A stretch of 64,000 nt of DNA from an uncultured Clostridia bacterium (GTDB lineage Bacteria > Bacillota > Clostridia > Christensenellales > Borkfalkiaceae): assembly GCA_934271255.1 (NCBI GenBank), contig CAKQQS010000002.1, positions 124,001 through 188,000 on the forward strand. Direction: 5' to 3'. The position numbers and the translations under genes were made by a program. How positions within the stretch are numbered: the stretch's first letter is position 1; each line of letters opens with the position of its first letter. This document shows positions 6,740-14,410 of the stretch, piece by piece. The notes below the pieces were generated by a model. It saw only the letters and a list, made by a program, of their open reading frames with translations, searched no databases and was not told the origin of the DNA.

Positions 6740-8668
6740 TTATTCGAGTTCAAACGCGCCCGTATATAATTGATAATATTGACCTTTCTTGGCAATCAAT
6801 TCTTCGTGGCTGCCGCGTTCGATTATTTCGCCGTGATCGAGTACCATTATTACGTCCGAATTTCTGACGGTCGAAAGTCTGTGCGCGATGACGAAAACCG
6901 TTCTTCCTTTCATAAGATTATCCATACCGCTTTGTACGAGCGCTTCCGTTCTCGTATCGATTGAAGAAGTCGCTTCGTCCAGAATCATCGCGGGAGCGTC
7001 CGCTACCGCCGCTCTTGCTATCGAAATCAATTGTCTTTGACCTTGCGAAAGATTCGCGCCGTTGTTTTCAAGCAAAGTATCGTAACCCTGTGGAAGTCTT
7101 GTTATGAAATCGTGCGCGTTTGCAAGTTTCGTTGCCTCGATACATTCGTCGTCCGTTGCGTCGAGTCTTCCGTAACGAATATTGTCCAAAACCGTTCCCG
7201 TAAACAAGTTTACGTCCTGTAAAACAATTCCTAACGATCTACGTAAATCGCTTTTCTTGATTTTATTGATGTTTATGCCGTCGTACCGTATTTTTCCGTC
7301 GGCTATATCGTAAAATCTGTTTATGAGGTTGGTTATTGTCGTTTTTCCCGCGCCGGTTGCTCCGACGAACGCTACTTTTTGCCCCGGACGAGCATATAGA
7401 GTTATGTCTTTCAACACTTGTTTATTCTCATCGTAACCGAAATCAACGTGATCCATTACGATTTCGCCTTTCAGTTCGGTATACGTTACCGTATCTGTTG
7501 CTTTATGATAATGTTTCCAAGCCCATAAGTTAGTGCGTTCGTTCGTTTCGATAATGTTGCCTTCTTCGTCTTTTTTAGCGTTGACCAGAACGACGTAACC
7601 TTCGTCTTGTTCGGGTTGTTGATCCATCAGTTCAAAAACACGCGACGCGCCCGCCATACCCATTGCGATCATCGGAACTTGTTGAGCCATTTCGTTTACG
7701 GACTGAGTAGAACGTCTGCTCATACCCAAGAACGGTATTATAAGCCCGAACGTTATGGGCGTTAATCCTTTACCGATACTGCTTAGCCCGATATTCGGCA
7801 CTTTGGAAGAAATTAAGATTCCGCCGAGTATTGCCAAAAAAACGTAAGTAAAGTTGCCTATATTGCCTAAAATCGGCCCTAAAACGTTTCCGTAAACGTT
7901 TGCCTCGCTCGCGTCTTTGAAAAGTTTTTCGTTAAGTACGTCGAAATCTTTTTTGGAAGCGGTTTCGTGCGTAAACACTTTAACTACTTTTTGCCCTTTC
8001 ATCATTTCTTCGACAAAACCTTCTTCTTTTGCAAGAGAGATTTGTTGAGCGACCATGTGCTTTGAACTTCTTCCGCCGACGACTTTAATTACGAAGAACA
8101 TCGAAATCGAACATACCAAGAAAATCAAAGTCATGTATATGCTGAAATACAACATTAAACCTATCGCTACGAGTAATGTAAGTCCGCTTGAAAACAGCGT
8201 AGGAATACTCTGACCGATAAGTTGACGGATTGCGTCCGTATCGTTGGTATACGTCGACATTATTTCTCCGTGAGCGTGCGTGTCGAAATATTTTATCGGA
8301 AGAGATTGCATCTTTTCAAACATATCTTTTCTGAAATGATACAAAGTCCCCTGCGTAACGACAGCCATTATCTGGTTACCTAAATAAGTCGCTAAAACCG
8401 AAATAAGATACGTTGCGAACATTATAAGAATGTTTCTTATCAAAACGTTTCTTACCGCTTCGTAGCCGAGATCGATACCGGGAGTCATTACCTGATCGAT
8501 ATTGATCGACATAAACAAAGACGAAACAAGTCCGCCCGCAGCCGATAAAAGCATGCAAAACAATACTAAAATCAAAGATTTTTTGTAATATTTTAAGGTG
8601 TATTTAATTATCCTGCCCAACGTACCTTTATTGATTTTGTCGGGCTTTCCTTTTTTCATTCCATGCAT
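6740..8668 (-). CDS. ABC exporter half, catalytically competent NBD (heterodimeric multidrug type)
   Basis: Fused membrane-spanning domain (six helices, about residues 30-335) and nucleotide-binding domain. Walker A GATGAGKT (436-443), Walker B ILDEATSS with catalytic Glu565, H-loop His596 and the altered signature LSQGQRQ (540-546) are visible. About 45 extra residues lie between the two domains (near 355-400). Family knowledge of BmrCD/LmrCD/TM287-288-type pairs predicts that this subunit carries the consensus Walker B and forms one degenerate site with its partner. The ATG overlaps the partner stop by one base. Substrate unknown. Confidence 0.93.
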   Translation of the reverse strand: MHGMKKGKPDKINKGTLGRIIKYTLKYYKKSLILVLFCMLLSAAGGLVSSLFMSINIDQVMTPGIDLGYEAVRNVLIRNILIMFATYLISVLATYLGNQIMAVVTQGTLYHFRKDMFEKMQSLPIKYFDTHAHGEIMSTYTNDTDAIRQLIGQSIPTLFSSGLTLLVAIGLMLYFSIYMTLIFLVCSISMFFVIKVVGGRSSKHMVAQQISLAKEEGFVEEMMKGQKVVKVFTHETASKKDFDVLNEKLFKDASEANVYGNVLGPILGNIGNFTYVFLAILGGILISSKVPNIGLSSIGKGLTPITFGLIIPFLGMSRRSTQSVNEMAQQVPMIAMGMAGASRVFELMDQQPEQDEGYVVLVNAKKDEEGNIIETNERTNLWAWKHYHKATDTVTYTELKGEIVMDHVDFGYDENKQVLKDITLYARPGQKVAFVGATGAGKTTITNLINRFYDIADGKIRYDGININKIKKSDLRRSLGIVLQDVNLFTGTVLDNIRYGRLDATDDECIEATKLANAHDFITRLPQGYDTLLENNGANLSQGQRQLISIARAAVADAPAMILDEATSSIDTRTEALVQSGMDNLMKGRTVFVIAHRLSTVRNSDVIMVLDHGEIIERGSHEELIAKKGQYYQLYTGAFELE

Positions 8669-10443
8669 TATCGATCACCCCCGACGTTACTGCTTCTCGT
8701 TTGCGTTTCGTATATTTCGCGATAAATCTCACTCGTTTTCATTAACTCATCGTGATTGCCTATCGAATCGATTTTGCCGTTATTCATAATTATGATTTTA
8801 TCGGCGTCTTCGACGGAAGATATGCGTTGCGCAATTATTATTTTTGTTGTGTTAGGTATTTCTTCTCGAAGCGCTTTTCTTATAAGCGCGTCCGTTTTCG
8901 TATCGACTGCGGAAGTCGAGTCGTCAAAAATTAAGATTTTGGGTTTTCTCAGGATTGCTCTTGCGATACAAAGTCTTTGTTTTTGTCCGCCCGAAACGTT
9001 AGTACCGCCTTGTTCGATATATCTATCGTATCCGTCGGGATTTGCCGTAATAAAGTCGTGGCATTGCGCCAACTTGCAAACTCTTACCAACTCTTCGTCC
9101 GTAGCGTCGGGATTGCCCCAACGTAAATTATCTTTGATTGTACCCGAGAACAAAACGTTCTTTTGTAAAACGACGGATACTTCTTTTCTGAGTACGTTAA
9201 GGTCGTAATCTTTTACGTTTACTCCGCCGACGGACACGCTGCCCGTTGAAACGTCGTAAAGTCTCGGGATAAGTTGTATAAGCGTAGTCTTTGAAGTACC
9301 CGTACCGCCGATAATACCTATCGTTTCGCCCGACTTGATGTTAAGGTTGATATTCGTCAACGCGTACTTTTGCGCGTCTTCACTGTATTTGAAATTGACG
9401 TTATCGAATACGATCGAGCCGTCTTTGACTTCTTCGACAGCATTTTCGGGAGAGACTATCTGAGATTGTTGTTCTAACACTTCCGTGATTCTGTGCCCCG
9501 ATTCGATAGACATGGTAAGGAAAACCATTATCATTGCAAACATCATCAACGCCGAAAGCATTTGCACGCCGTAAGTAATTACCGCAGACAGTTCCGCGGG
9601 CGAGAAAGCGCCTTTCGTACCGATAACCATTTTTGCGCCGAAAAACGAGATAAGAAGAGAAGTGAGATACATCGAAAGCATCATCATCGGCGAAGTTAGG
9701 GCTATCATTCTTTCCGCTTTGGTAAAGTCTTTTCTGACGTCGCTTGCCGCTTTGTCGAACTTATCTTTTTCGTAATCTTCTCTTACGAACGACTTAACTA
9801 CTCTAATGCCTGCAACGTCTTCTTGTACCGAATTGTTAAGCGCGTCGTATTTTTTAAAGATTTTTCTGAAAAACGGCATAACTTTAATCATTAAAGTCGC
9901 TAACCCCGCCGCAAGCAAAGGCAGAACGCAAACGAAAATAAAAGCAAGTTTCCAGTTTATCGTCATACTCATAATAATCGAGAACGCGAACATCAAAGGA
10001 ACTCTTACTACGATTCTTAAACACATCTGATATGAACTTTGTATATTCGTTACGTCGGTGGTCAGTCGCGTTACGAGAGAAGAAGTCGAAAACTTGTCGA
10101 CGTCTTTAAAAGAGAAGTCCTGAACGGCGTAGAATAATTTTTTGCGTAGATTTTTTGCAAATCCGCAACTTGCAATTGCGGCAAACCTCCCTGCTAAAAT
10201 ACCGCTTGTGAGCGAACATATCGCAAGCCCTATCAAAGCCACGCCGTAAACGTAGATTTGTTTCATAGGGACGTTGCCCGCCGAATCGTAGGCGAGCATT
10301 TTCGTCATCATATAAGGAATCAAGCATTCGCAAATTGCTTCGAAAACCATGAAAATCGGCGTCAGAACGGAAGGTTTTTTGTATTCGCCGACACACGATA
10401 AAAGCAATTTAAAGTTTATGCCTTTTTGTTTTGTTTTTTTCAT
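8668..10443 (-). CDS. ABC exporter half with degenerate NBD (heterodimeric multidrug type)
   Basis: 591-residue fused TMD-NBD partner of the next gene. The NBD is degenerate: Walker A reads GGTGTSKT (379-386), the catalytic Glu after Walker B is Asp508 (IFDDSTS), and the H-loop His is Gln539 (IIAQRISS). The signature NVSGGQKQR is canonical. This is the known layout of heterodimeric exporters with one hydrolytic and one non-hydrolytic site. An AGAGG Shine-Dalgarno precedes the ATG. No regulator gene is adjacent, but inverted repeats occur upstream at 10532-10599. Confidence 0.92.
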   Translation of the reverse strand: MKKTKQKGINFKLLLSCVGEYKKPSVLTPIFMVFEAICECLIPYMMTKMLAYDSAGNVPMKQIYVYGVALIGLAICSLTSGILAGRFAAIASCGFAKNLRKKLFYAVQDFSFKDVDKFSTSSLVTRLTTDVTNIQSSYQMCLRIVVRVPLMFAFSIIMSMTINWKLAFIFVCVLPLLAAGLATLMIKVMPFFRKIFKKYDALNNSVQEDVAGIRVVKSFVREDYEKDKFDKAASDVRKDFTKAERMIALTSPMMMLSMYLTSLLISFFGAKMVIGTKGAFSPAELSAVITYGVQMLSALMMFAMIMVFLTMSIESGHRITEVLEQQSQIVSPENAVEEVKDGSIVFDNVNFKYSEDAQKYALTNINLNIKSGETIGIIGGTGTSKTTLIQLIPRLYDVSTGSVSVGGVNVKDYDLNVLRKEVSVVLQKNVLFSGTIKDNLRWGNPDATDEELVRVCKLAQCHDFITANPDGYDRYIEQGGTNVSGGQKQRLCIARAILRKPKILIFDDSTSAVDTKTDALIRKALREEIPNTTKIIIAQRISSVEDADKIIIMNNGKIDSIGNHDELMKTSEIYREIYETQTRSSNVGGDR

Positions 10444-10531
10444 CTTATGCCTCTATGGTTATATCTGTTTTGCTTAATTATTTATAATAAATAGATTGTT
10501 TAATGGTATTATATACGATTTTTTAATATGA

Positions 10532-10599
10532 ATATTGCAATATCGTTGTAAATGTTGTAAAAATATTATAATTCGATGTTGAAACGATATTTTTACAAC
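10532..10599. repeat. Palindrome plus 13-bp inverted repeat upstream of the ABC exporter
   Basis: ATATTGCAATAT (10532-10543) is a perfect 12-bp palindrome. GTTGTAAAAATAT (10554-10566) and ATATTTTTACAAC (10587-10599) form a perfect inverted repeat with a 20-base spacer. It lies 90-155 bases upstream of the exporter start, so it could be an operator or a leader hairpin; there is no T run typical of a terminator. Confidence 0.6.
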
Positions 10600-10744
10600 G
10601 TTTAAGTTTTACACGATACATTATATAAATCGAATCTTAAAAGTTTATTGAAAAAGCAAAAAAATATTTTGTTTAACCTTACTTTTTATGTATAATATTT
10701 TTAATATCACAAAATAAGAGAAATGTCAAATAAATAGTTGTCGA

Positions 10745-10773
10745 AAATAAAAAAATCGGGGAAAAATCCCCGA
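10745..10773 (-). terminator. Terminator of the YlmC/YmxH-type gene
   Basis: Minus-strand stem TCGGGGA/TCCCCGA (10756-10762 with 10767-10773) followed by seven T and a further TTTT. It begins six bases after the stop codon. Confidence 0.88.
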
Positions 10774-10778
10774 ACGGT

Positions 10779-11039
10779 TTAACAGTTTTGTTGCAGTGTT
10801 TGTTTTGGCGCGCTATTGTCCACCAAAATCACGTCTTCGCCTATTTTTTTAATGTTTTCCAAAGATATTTGCATTGTAGAACCGGAATTGAAAAGCGAAA
10901 CTTTACAATTAGAAATCACGAAATTACAAATTACCCCGCTTGGATAATCAAAGGACAAATCAATTATTTTTCCTAAGTTTTTGCCTGTATTTATATTGAC
11001 TACGTCTTTCTTTTTAAGATTTGAAAAAGTAATGTCCAT
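10779..11039 (-). CDS. YlmC/YmxH-family PRC-barrel protein (sporulation-associated)
   Basis: 86-residue small protein whose core (KKKDVVNINTGKNLGKIIDL and the following FDYPSGVICNFVIS) is the PRC-barrel fold of the YlmC/YmxH family, often found near sporulation or cell-division genes in Clostridia. No Shine-Dalgarno is visible ahead of the ATG; CATAAT ends 7 bases before it, so a very short or absent leader is possible. A GTAATTTT-13-CATAATAT arrangement weakly resembles a sigma-E promoter. Function is not established. Confidence 0.82.
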   Translation of the reverse strand: MDITFSNLKKKDVVNINTGKNLGKIIDLSFDYPSGVICNFVISNCKVSLFNSGSTMQISLENIKKIGEDVILVDNSAPKQTLQQNC

Positions 11040-11074
11040 ACAATATATTATGCCGAAAATATAGAAAAATTACA

Positions 11075-11734
11075 TTATTCTTTGAATACTATATCGTATT
11101 TATCTTTATATACGATATTCGATTTAATTTCGCCGCGCAAAGAGTTTAAAGGATACACCCTGCAATTTTTTCCTATTACCGTAGCGGGATTTAAAACGCA
11201 ATTGCACCCTATTTCCGTATTATCTCCGACGATTGCGCCTAATTTAGTTAAGCCCGTGTCGTATTTCTCGTTTTCGACAGATACGTACACGTGTTTTTTG
11301 TCGAGTTTTACGTTTGACGTTATGACGCCCGCTCCGAAATGAACGGCGTAACCCAGAACGCTGTCCCCGACGTAATTGAAATGCGGTATTTTTACTTCGT
11401 CGAACAAAACGGAGTTTTTGATTTCCGAAGAGTTGCCGACGACGCAGTTTTTGCCTATAACGCAACCGCCGCGCAAAAAAGCCGAGTGTCGTATTTCTGC
11501 GTTCTCGTCTATAATCGTAGGCGAGTAGATTTTCACCGTTTTATCTATTTTAGCGGTTTTATGCGCAAAAACCCCTTCGCTTATTTCGTTAAAATCCGAA
11601 CTTAAAGTTTTTTCGTAAAACTTGATATATGTTTTCAAATCTTTAAGCAAAATCCACGGGAAATCGAAAACTTGAAAATATTTTTTAAAAATCGTACGGT
11701 TTACGTTTAATAATTCGTTAAAATAATCGTTCAT
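11075..11734 (-). CDS. Left-handed beta-helix protein, GlmU C-terminal-like (no nucleotidyltransferase domain)
   Basis: 219 residues. After an N-terminal helical part of about 55 residues, hexapeptide-type repeats run through the rest (AKIDKTVKIYSPTIIDENAEIRH, GCVIGKNCVVGNSSEIKNS, GAIVGDNTEIGCNCVLNPAT, VIGKNCRVYPLN). This is the fold of acyl- and sugar-nucleotide transferases. The pattern resembles the C-terminal part of UDP-GlcNAc pyrophosphorylase-like proteins, but no N-terminal nucleotide-binding domain is present, so the substrate cannot be assigned. It is divergent from the tRNA-Thr gene and ends 35 bases before the YlmC-type gene. Confidence 0.8.
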   Translation of the reverse strand: MNDYFNELLNVNRTIFKKYFQVFDFPWILLKDLKTYIKFYEKTLSSDFNEISEGVFAHKTAKIDKTVKIYSPTIIDENAEIRHSAFLRGGCVIGKNCVVGNSSEIKNSVLFDEVKIPHFNYVGDSVLGYAVHFGAGVITSNVKLDKKHVYVSVENEKYDTGLTKLGAIVGDNTEIGCNCVLNPATVIGKNCRVYPLNSLRGEIKSNIVYKDKYDIVFKE

Positions 11735-11789
11735 ATTAGAATAAATGTCGTAACTTTATAAAATATAACTAAAAAAATCAATTTAACTC

Positions 11790-11818
11790 TTGACAAAGCG
11801 ATTATTTTATATTATAAT
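11790..11818 (+). promoter_or_regulatory. Consensus sigma-A promoter of tRNA-Thr(GGT)
   Basis: Perfect TTGACA (11790-11795), 17-base spacer, perfect TATAAT (11813-11818). The predicted start is about 10 bases before the mature tRNA. Confidence 0.92.
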
Positions 11819-11834
11819 AATCTAGCAAATGAAT

Positions 11835-11910
<76 letters not shown>

Positions 11911-11915
11911 GCGAT

Positions 11916-11950
11916 CCCCCGTAGACGATTTGTTTACGGGGGTTACGTTT
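11916..11950 (+). terminator. Terminator after tRNA-Thr(GGT)
   Basis: Stem CCCCCGTA (11916-11923) with TACGGGGG (11935-11942), then TTACGTTTTATTCTT. The T tract is interrupted, so some read-through into the glycosylase gene at 11958 is likely; that gene has no promoter or Shine-Dalgarno of its own that I can see. Confidence 0.65.
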
Positions 11951-11957
11951 TATTCTT

Positions 11958-12470
11958 ATGGAAAATATTAAACATTCTTTTTGTCCGATAATCAATGCGG
12001 ACTCGAAAATACTTATACTCGGTTCCATGCCGAGTAAAATATCTCGCGAAAAATCTTTTTATTACGCAAACCCTACTAATAGATTCTGGAAGATTTTGTC
12101 TTCGATTTTCGCCGTCGATCTGATAAACGCGACAACCGAGCAAAAAACCGAGTTTTTGCTTGAAAATAATATCGCGTTATACGACGTTTACGCCGAATGC
12201 GATATGAAAAAAGACGGAAGTTCGCTCGATTCTTATATTTCAAATCCCGTTCTTGCCGATATTCCCAACCTTGTCAAAAACACGAAAATAAATAAAATAT
12301 TCGTTACTTCAAAAAAGGCATACGGTGATTTTTGTAAAAGATACGGCGAATATTTCGAGTCTCTTAATATTAAAATAACAAACTTGCCCTCCCCTTCGGG
12401 CGCGAACAGATCGGTATACAGAACGGACGAAGATTTAATTGTTTGTTGGAAAAAGTCGATATTCGGTTAA
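11958..12470 (+). CDS. DNA-deoxyinosine glycosylase / mismatch uracil-DNA glycosylase family
   Basis: 170 residues. KILILGSMPS near the N terminus and YYANPTNRFWKIL are the motif 1 region of the MUG-like branch of the uracil-DNA glycosylase superfamily, and NLPSPSGANRS near the C terminus is the second active-site motif. It excises deaminated bases from DNA. The start ATG lies just 15 bases after the tRNA terminator stem with no good Shine-Dalgarno, so expression may depend on read-through from the tRNA promoter. The next gene has its own promoter. Confidence 0.85.
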   Translation: MENIKHSFCPIINADSKILILGSMPSKISREKSFYYANPTNRFWKILSSIFAVDLINATTEQKTEFLLENNIALYDVYAECDMKKDGSSLDSYISNPVLADIPNLVKNTKINKIFVTSKKAYGDFCKRYGEYFESLNIKITNLPSPSGANRSVYRTDEDLIVCWKKSIFG

Positions 12471-12485
12471 AACCGCGACAAAATA

Positions 12486-12514
12486 TTGACTTACCGCGGA
12501 TATTTTTATATACT
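12486..12514 (+). promoter_or_regulatory. Sigma-A promoter of the GT4 glycosyltransferase gene
   Basis: TTGACT (12486-12491), 17 bases, TATACT (12509-12514). It lies inside a possible upstream extension of the coding frame, which shows that translation starts at 12540 rather than at 12486. Confidence 0.85.
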
Positions 12515-12539
12515 GAATATAAGGAAAATCGGTGATAAA

Positions 12540-13724
12540 ATGCAAAGATTGAAAGTTGGATTATTTATAGATACGTTTTACCCTATGATTGACGGGGTTA
12601 TCAACGTGGTTAATAATTACGCCGTCAACTTGTCGGAATATGCCGACGTTACGGTTTTTTGTCCCAAAGGACTTGACAAAAATTATAAGGATGATTTTCC
12701 GTATAAGGTAGTCAGATGTAAAAGTTTAAAGTTCGTCGGGTTCGAATATACCATTCCCGCGCCCTTTCTCGATCGCAAATTCAAAAAAGCGATTAAAGAC
12801 GCGAATCTCGATATTATACATATTCATTCCCCTTTCGCCGTAGGAAAAACGGGTGTTAAGTTTGCAAAAAAACTCGGTATACCTTGTATAGGCCATCTAC
12901 ATTCGCAGTATTACCAGGATTTTAAAAAAGCAACGCATTTGACCGGGCTTTCTAAAATACTTTTGGCTACGATAATAAAAGTTTTTAATAAATGCGACGT
13001 TTGTTGGTCGGTGAACGACGGCGTTTCCGAATTGTTTCGTAAAGAGTATAAATTAAAAGCGCCCGTTCGCGTTCATCCGAACGCTACGGATTTTTTGCCG
13101 TTGACAAATCCCGACGAAGCGAAAAGCGAAATAGATGATTTGTACGGTTTGCATAACGAAAAAAACGTCTTTTGTTTCGTAGGACGTCTTACCGCATTGA
13201 AAAACGTATTTTTTATAGCCGACGCCTTGAAAATCGCAAGCGACAAAGGGTTGGATTTTAAAATGCTTTTCGTAGGTAGCGGATTTCAGGAAAAAGAACT
13301 CAGAAAAAAGATACGCGATTTCGAACTTGACGATAAAGTGATTTTTACGGGTAACGTAAGCGATAAGGAAATGCTTAAAAAGATTTATTCGAGAAGCGAT
13401 TTGTTATTGTTTCCTTCGCCGTACGACACCGACGGGCTTGTAAAATACGAAGCAGCCAGCCAGCAAACCCCTACCGTTTCCGTTAACGGTTTGTTTTGTT
13501 CGAGTAATCTAATCGACAACGTTACGGGCTTTTTATCCGAAAACTCTCCCGATGATTTTGCCGAAAAAATCATACGGGTTTGTAGCGATGAAAAACTTTT
13601 GAACACCGTTAAAGAAAACGTTTTTAAAGACTTGTATACAACGTGGAAAGATACTGTTTTAAACTCTTATAAATGCTATATTCAATTAGTAGAAGATAAA
13701 AAGAAAGCGATTACCGAGCGGTAA
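12540..13724 (+). CDS. Family 4 glycosyltransferase (GT-B fold)
   Basis: 394 residues from the ATG at 12540, which has GGTGAT four bases upstream. N-terminal FIDTFYPMIDGVINVVNNYA and C-terminal FVGRLTALKNVFF, LFPSPYDTDGLVKYEAASQ and TPTVSV are GT4 signatures (retaining, nucleotide-sugar dependent). Closest in layout to glycolipid-forming enzymes of Firmicutes, acting at the cytoplasmic face of the membrane; the acceptor is inferred only. The 3' end overlaps that of the convergent phosphopantetheinyl transferase by 14 bases within a shared palindromic terminator. Confidence 0.9.
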   Translation: MQRLKVGLFIDTFYPMIDGVINVVNNYAVNLSEYADVTVFCPKGLDKNYKDDFPYKVVRCKSLKFVGFEYTIPAPFLDRKFKKAIKDANLDIIHIHSPFAVGKTGVKFAKKLGIPCIGHLHSQYYQDFKKATHLTGLSKILLATIIKVFNKCDVCWSVNDGVSELFRKEYKLKAPVRVHPNATDFLPLTNPDEAKSEIDDLYGLHNEKNVFCFVGRLTALKNVFFIADALKIASDKGLDFKMLFVGSGFQEKELRKKIRDFELDDKVIFTGNVSDKEMLKKIYSRSDLLLFPSPYDTDGLVKYEAASQQTPTVSVNGLFCSSNLIDNVTGFLSENSPDDFAEKIIRVCSDEKLLNTVKENVFKDLYTTWKDTVLNSYKCYIQLVEDKKKAITER

Positions 13725-13734
13725 TCGCTTTCTT
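13701..13734. terminator. Bidirectional terminator inside two convergent coding ends
   Basis: A near-perfect 34-base palindrome: 16-base arms 13701-13716 and 13719-13734, two-base centre. T-rich runs follow on both strands (TTTAATGTTTTTT on plus, TTTTTATC on minus). Both stop codons, TAA at 13722-13724 on plus and TAA at 13713-13711 on minus, lie inside the arms. Confidence 0.9.
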
Positions 13735-14343
13735 TAATGTTTTTTCCGTTATTCTTTGTTTTTTTAACGTAAAATCATCATGCATAGACACGCTGACGAC
13801 GTATTCATTTTTAAGTGTAAACGTTTTTGTAACGCCGCCGTCGTTGTTTAAAAATACGCTTGTTCCGTAAAGTTTTGCCAAACTTTCTTTTTTAGTCCAG
13901 CATTTGAAAAAATAGGTTTTTTTTCTTTTTTTTAATTTGATTAAATTATACTTTTCAATTTCCTTATCGGAAAAAATCCTGATTATTTTATCGAAATCCG
14001 CGCTTTTGATTTTTTCTGCGTCGCAACCGACTTCTTTGCTTGAACAGGTCAAAATCACAAGCCCGTCCGTGTGCGAAATATTATAATAAAAATCCTTGTG
14101 ATTTGTTATATACGGTTTGTCGTATTCGTTGGTATGAAAAACGCACTTGGAATAATCGACGTTTTCTTTTTTCAGCGCGTAAATCAAAAGCAGTTCGGCT
14201 AAAAGAGAAAGTCTTTTTTTCTCATTTTCGATGAGAGAGGATATTTTTTCTTTTCTCGCGGAGTTAACTTGCGAATAGAAAAAATCAAAGTTTTTTTCGT
14301 CGGATAAAACGTCCTCGTTTGCGTATAATACAGTGCATATCAT
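13711..14343 (-). CDS. 4'-phosphopantetheinyl transferase superfamily protein (Sfp type)
   Basis: 210 residues. The magnesium-binding motif VGCDAEKI (about 106-113) and the second motif FKCWTKKESLAKLYG (about 147-161) define the Sfp/AcpS superfamily, which moves phosphopantetheine from CoA to carrier proteins. No polyketide or peptide synthetase is in the window, so the target may be the fatty-acid acyl carrier protein. The start lacks a Shine-Dalgarno, and TATACT ends exactly six bases before the ATG, implying a leaderless message. Confidence 0.88.
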   Translation of the reverse strand: MICTVLYANEDVLSDEKNFDFFYSQVNSARKEKISSLIENEKKRLSLLAELLLIYALKKENVDYSKCVFHTNEYDKPYITNHKDFYYNISHTDGLVILTCSSKEVGCDAEKIKSADFDKIIRIFSDKEIEKYNLIKLKKRKKTYFFKCWTKKESLAKLYGTSVFLNNDGGVTKTFTLKNEYVVSVSMHDDFTLKKQRITEKTLKKAITAR

Positions 14344-14349
14344 ATTTTA

Positions 14350-14378
14350 AGTATAACATAAAACCGTTTACGTTACAA
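14350..14378 (-). promoter_or_regulatory. Sigma-A promoter giving a leaderless phosphopantetheinyl transferase mRNA
   Basis: Minus strand TTGTAA (14378-14373), 17-base spacer, TATACT (14355-14350), then six bases to the ATG at 14343. With standard geometry the A of ATG is +1. Confidence 0.8.
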
Positions 14379-14406
14379 TAAAAAGACACCGAATTTCGGT
14401 GTCTTT
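14372..14406 (-). terminator. Terminator of the nag operon after trmL
   Basis: Twelve-base arms AAAGACACCGAA/TTCGGTGTCTTT (14382-14393 and 14395-14406) followed on the minus strand by TTTTTATTGT, four bases after the trmL stop. It lies just upstream of the -35 of the phosphopantetheinyl transferase promoter. Confidence 0.88.
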
Positions 14407-14410
14407 ACGT

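Larger units (their letters stand above)
10444..10778. other. 335-base AT-rich intergenic region without a gene
   Basis: Separates the ABC exporter pair from the YlmC-type gene. It holds the leader of the exporter operon, a 13-bp inverted repeat with an adjacent 12-bp palindrome (10532-10599), and the terminator of the YlmC-type gene (10745-10773). I see no convincing coding frame or RNA gene in the rest. Confidence 0.7.

Noticed and set aside
12486..12539. Upstream extension of the glycosyltransferase
   Set aside because: A TTGACT-17-TATACT promoter lies within it, and GGTGAT positions the ATG at 12540.
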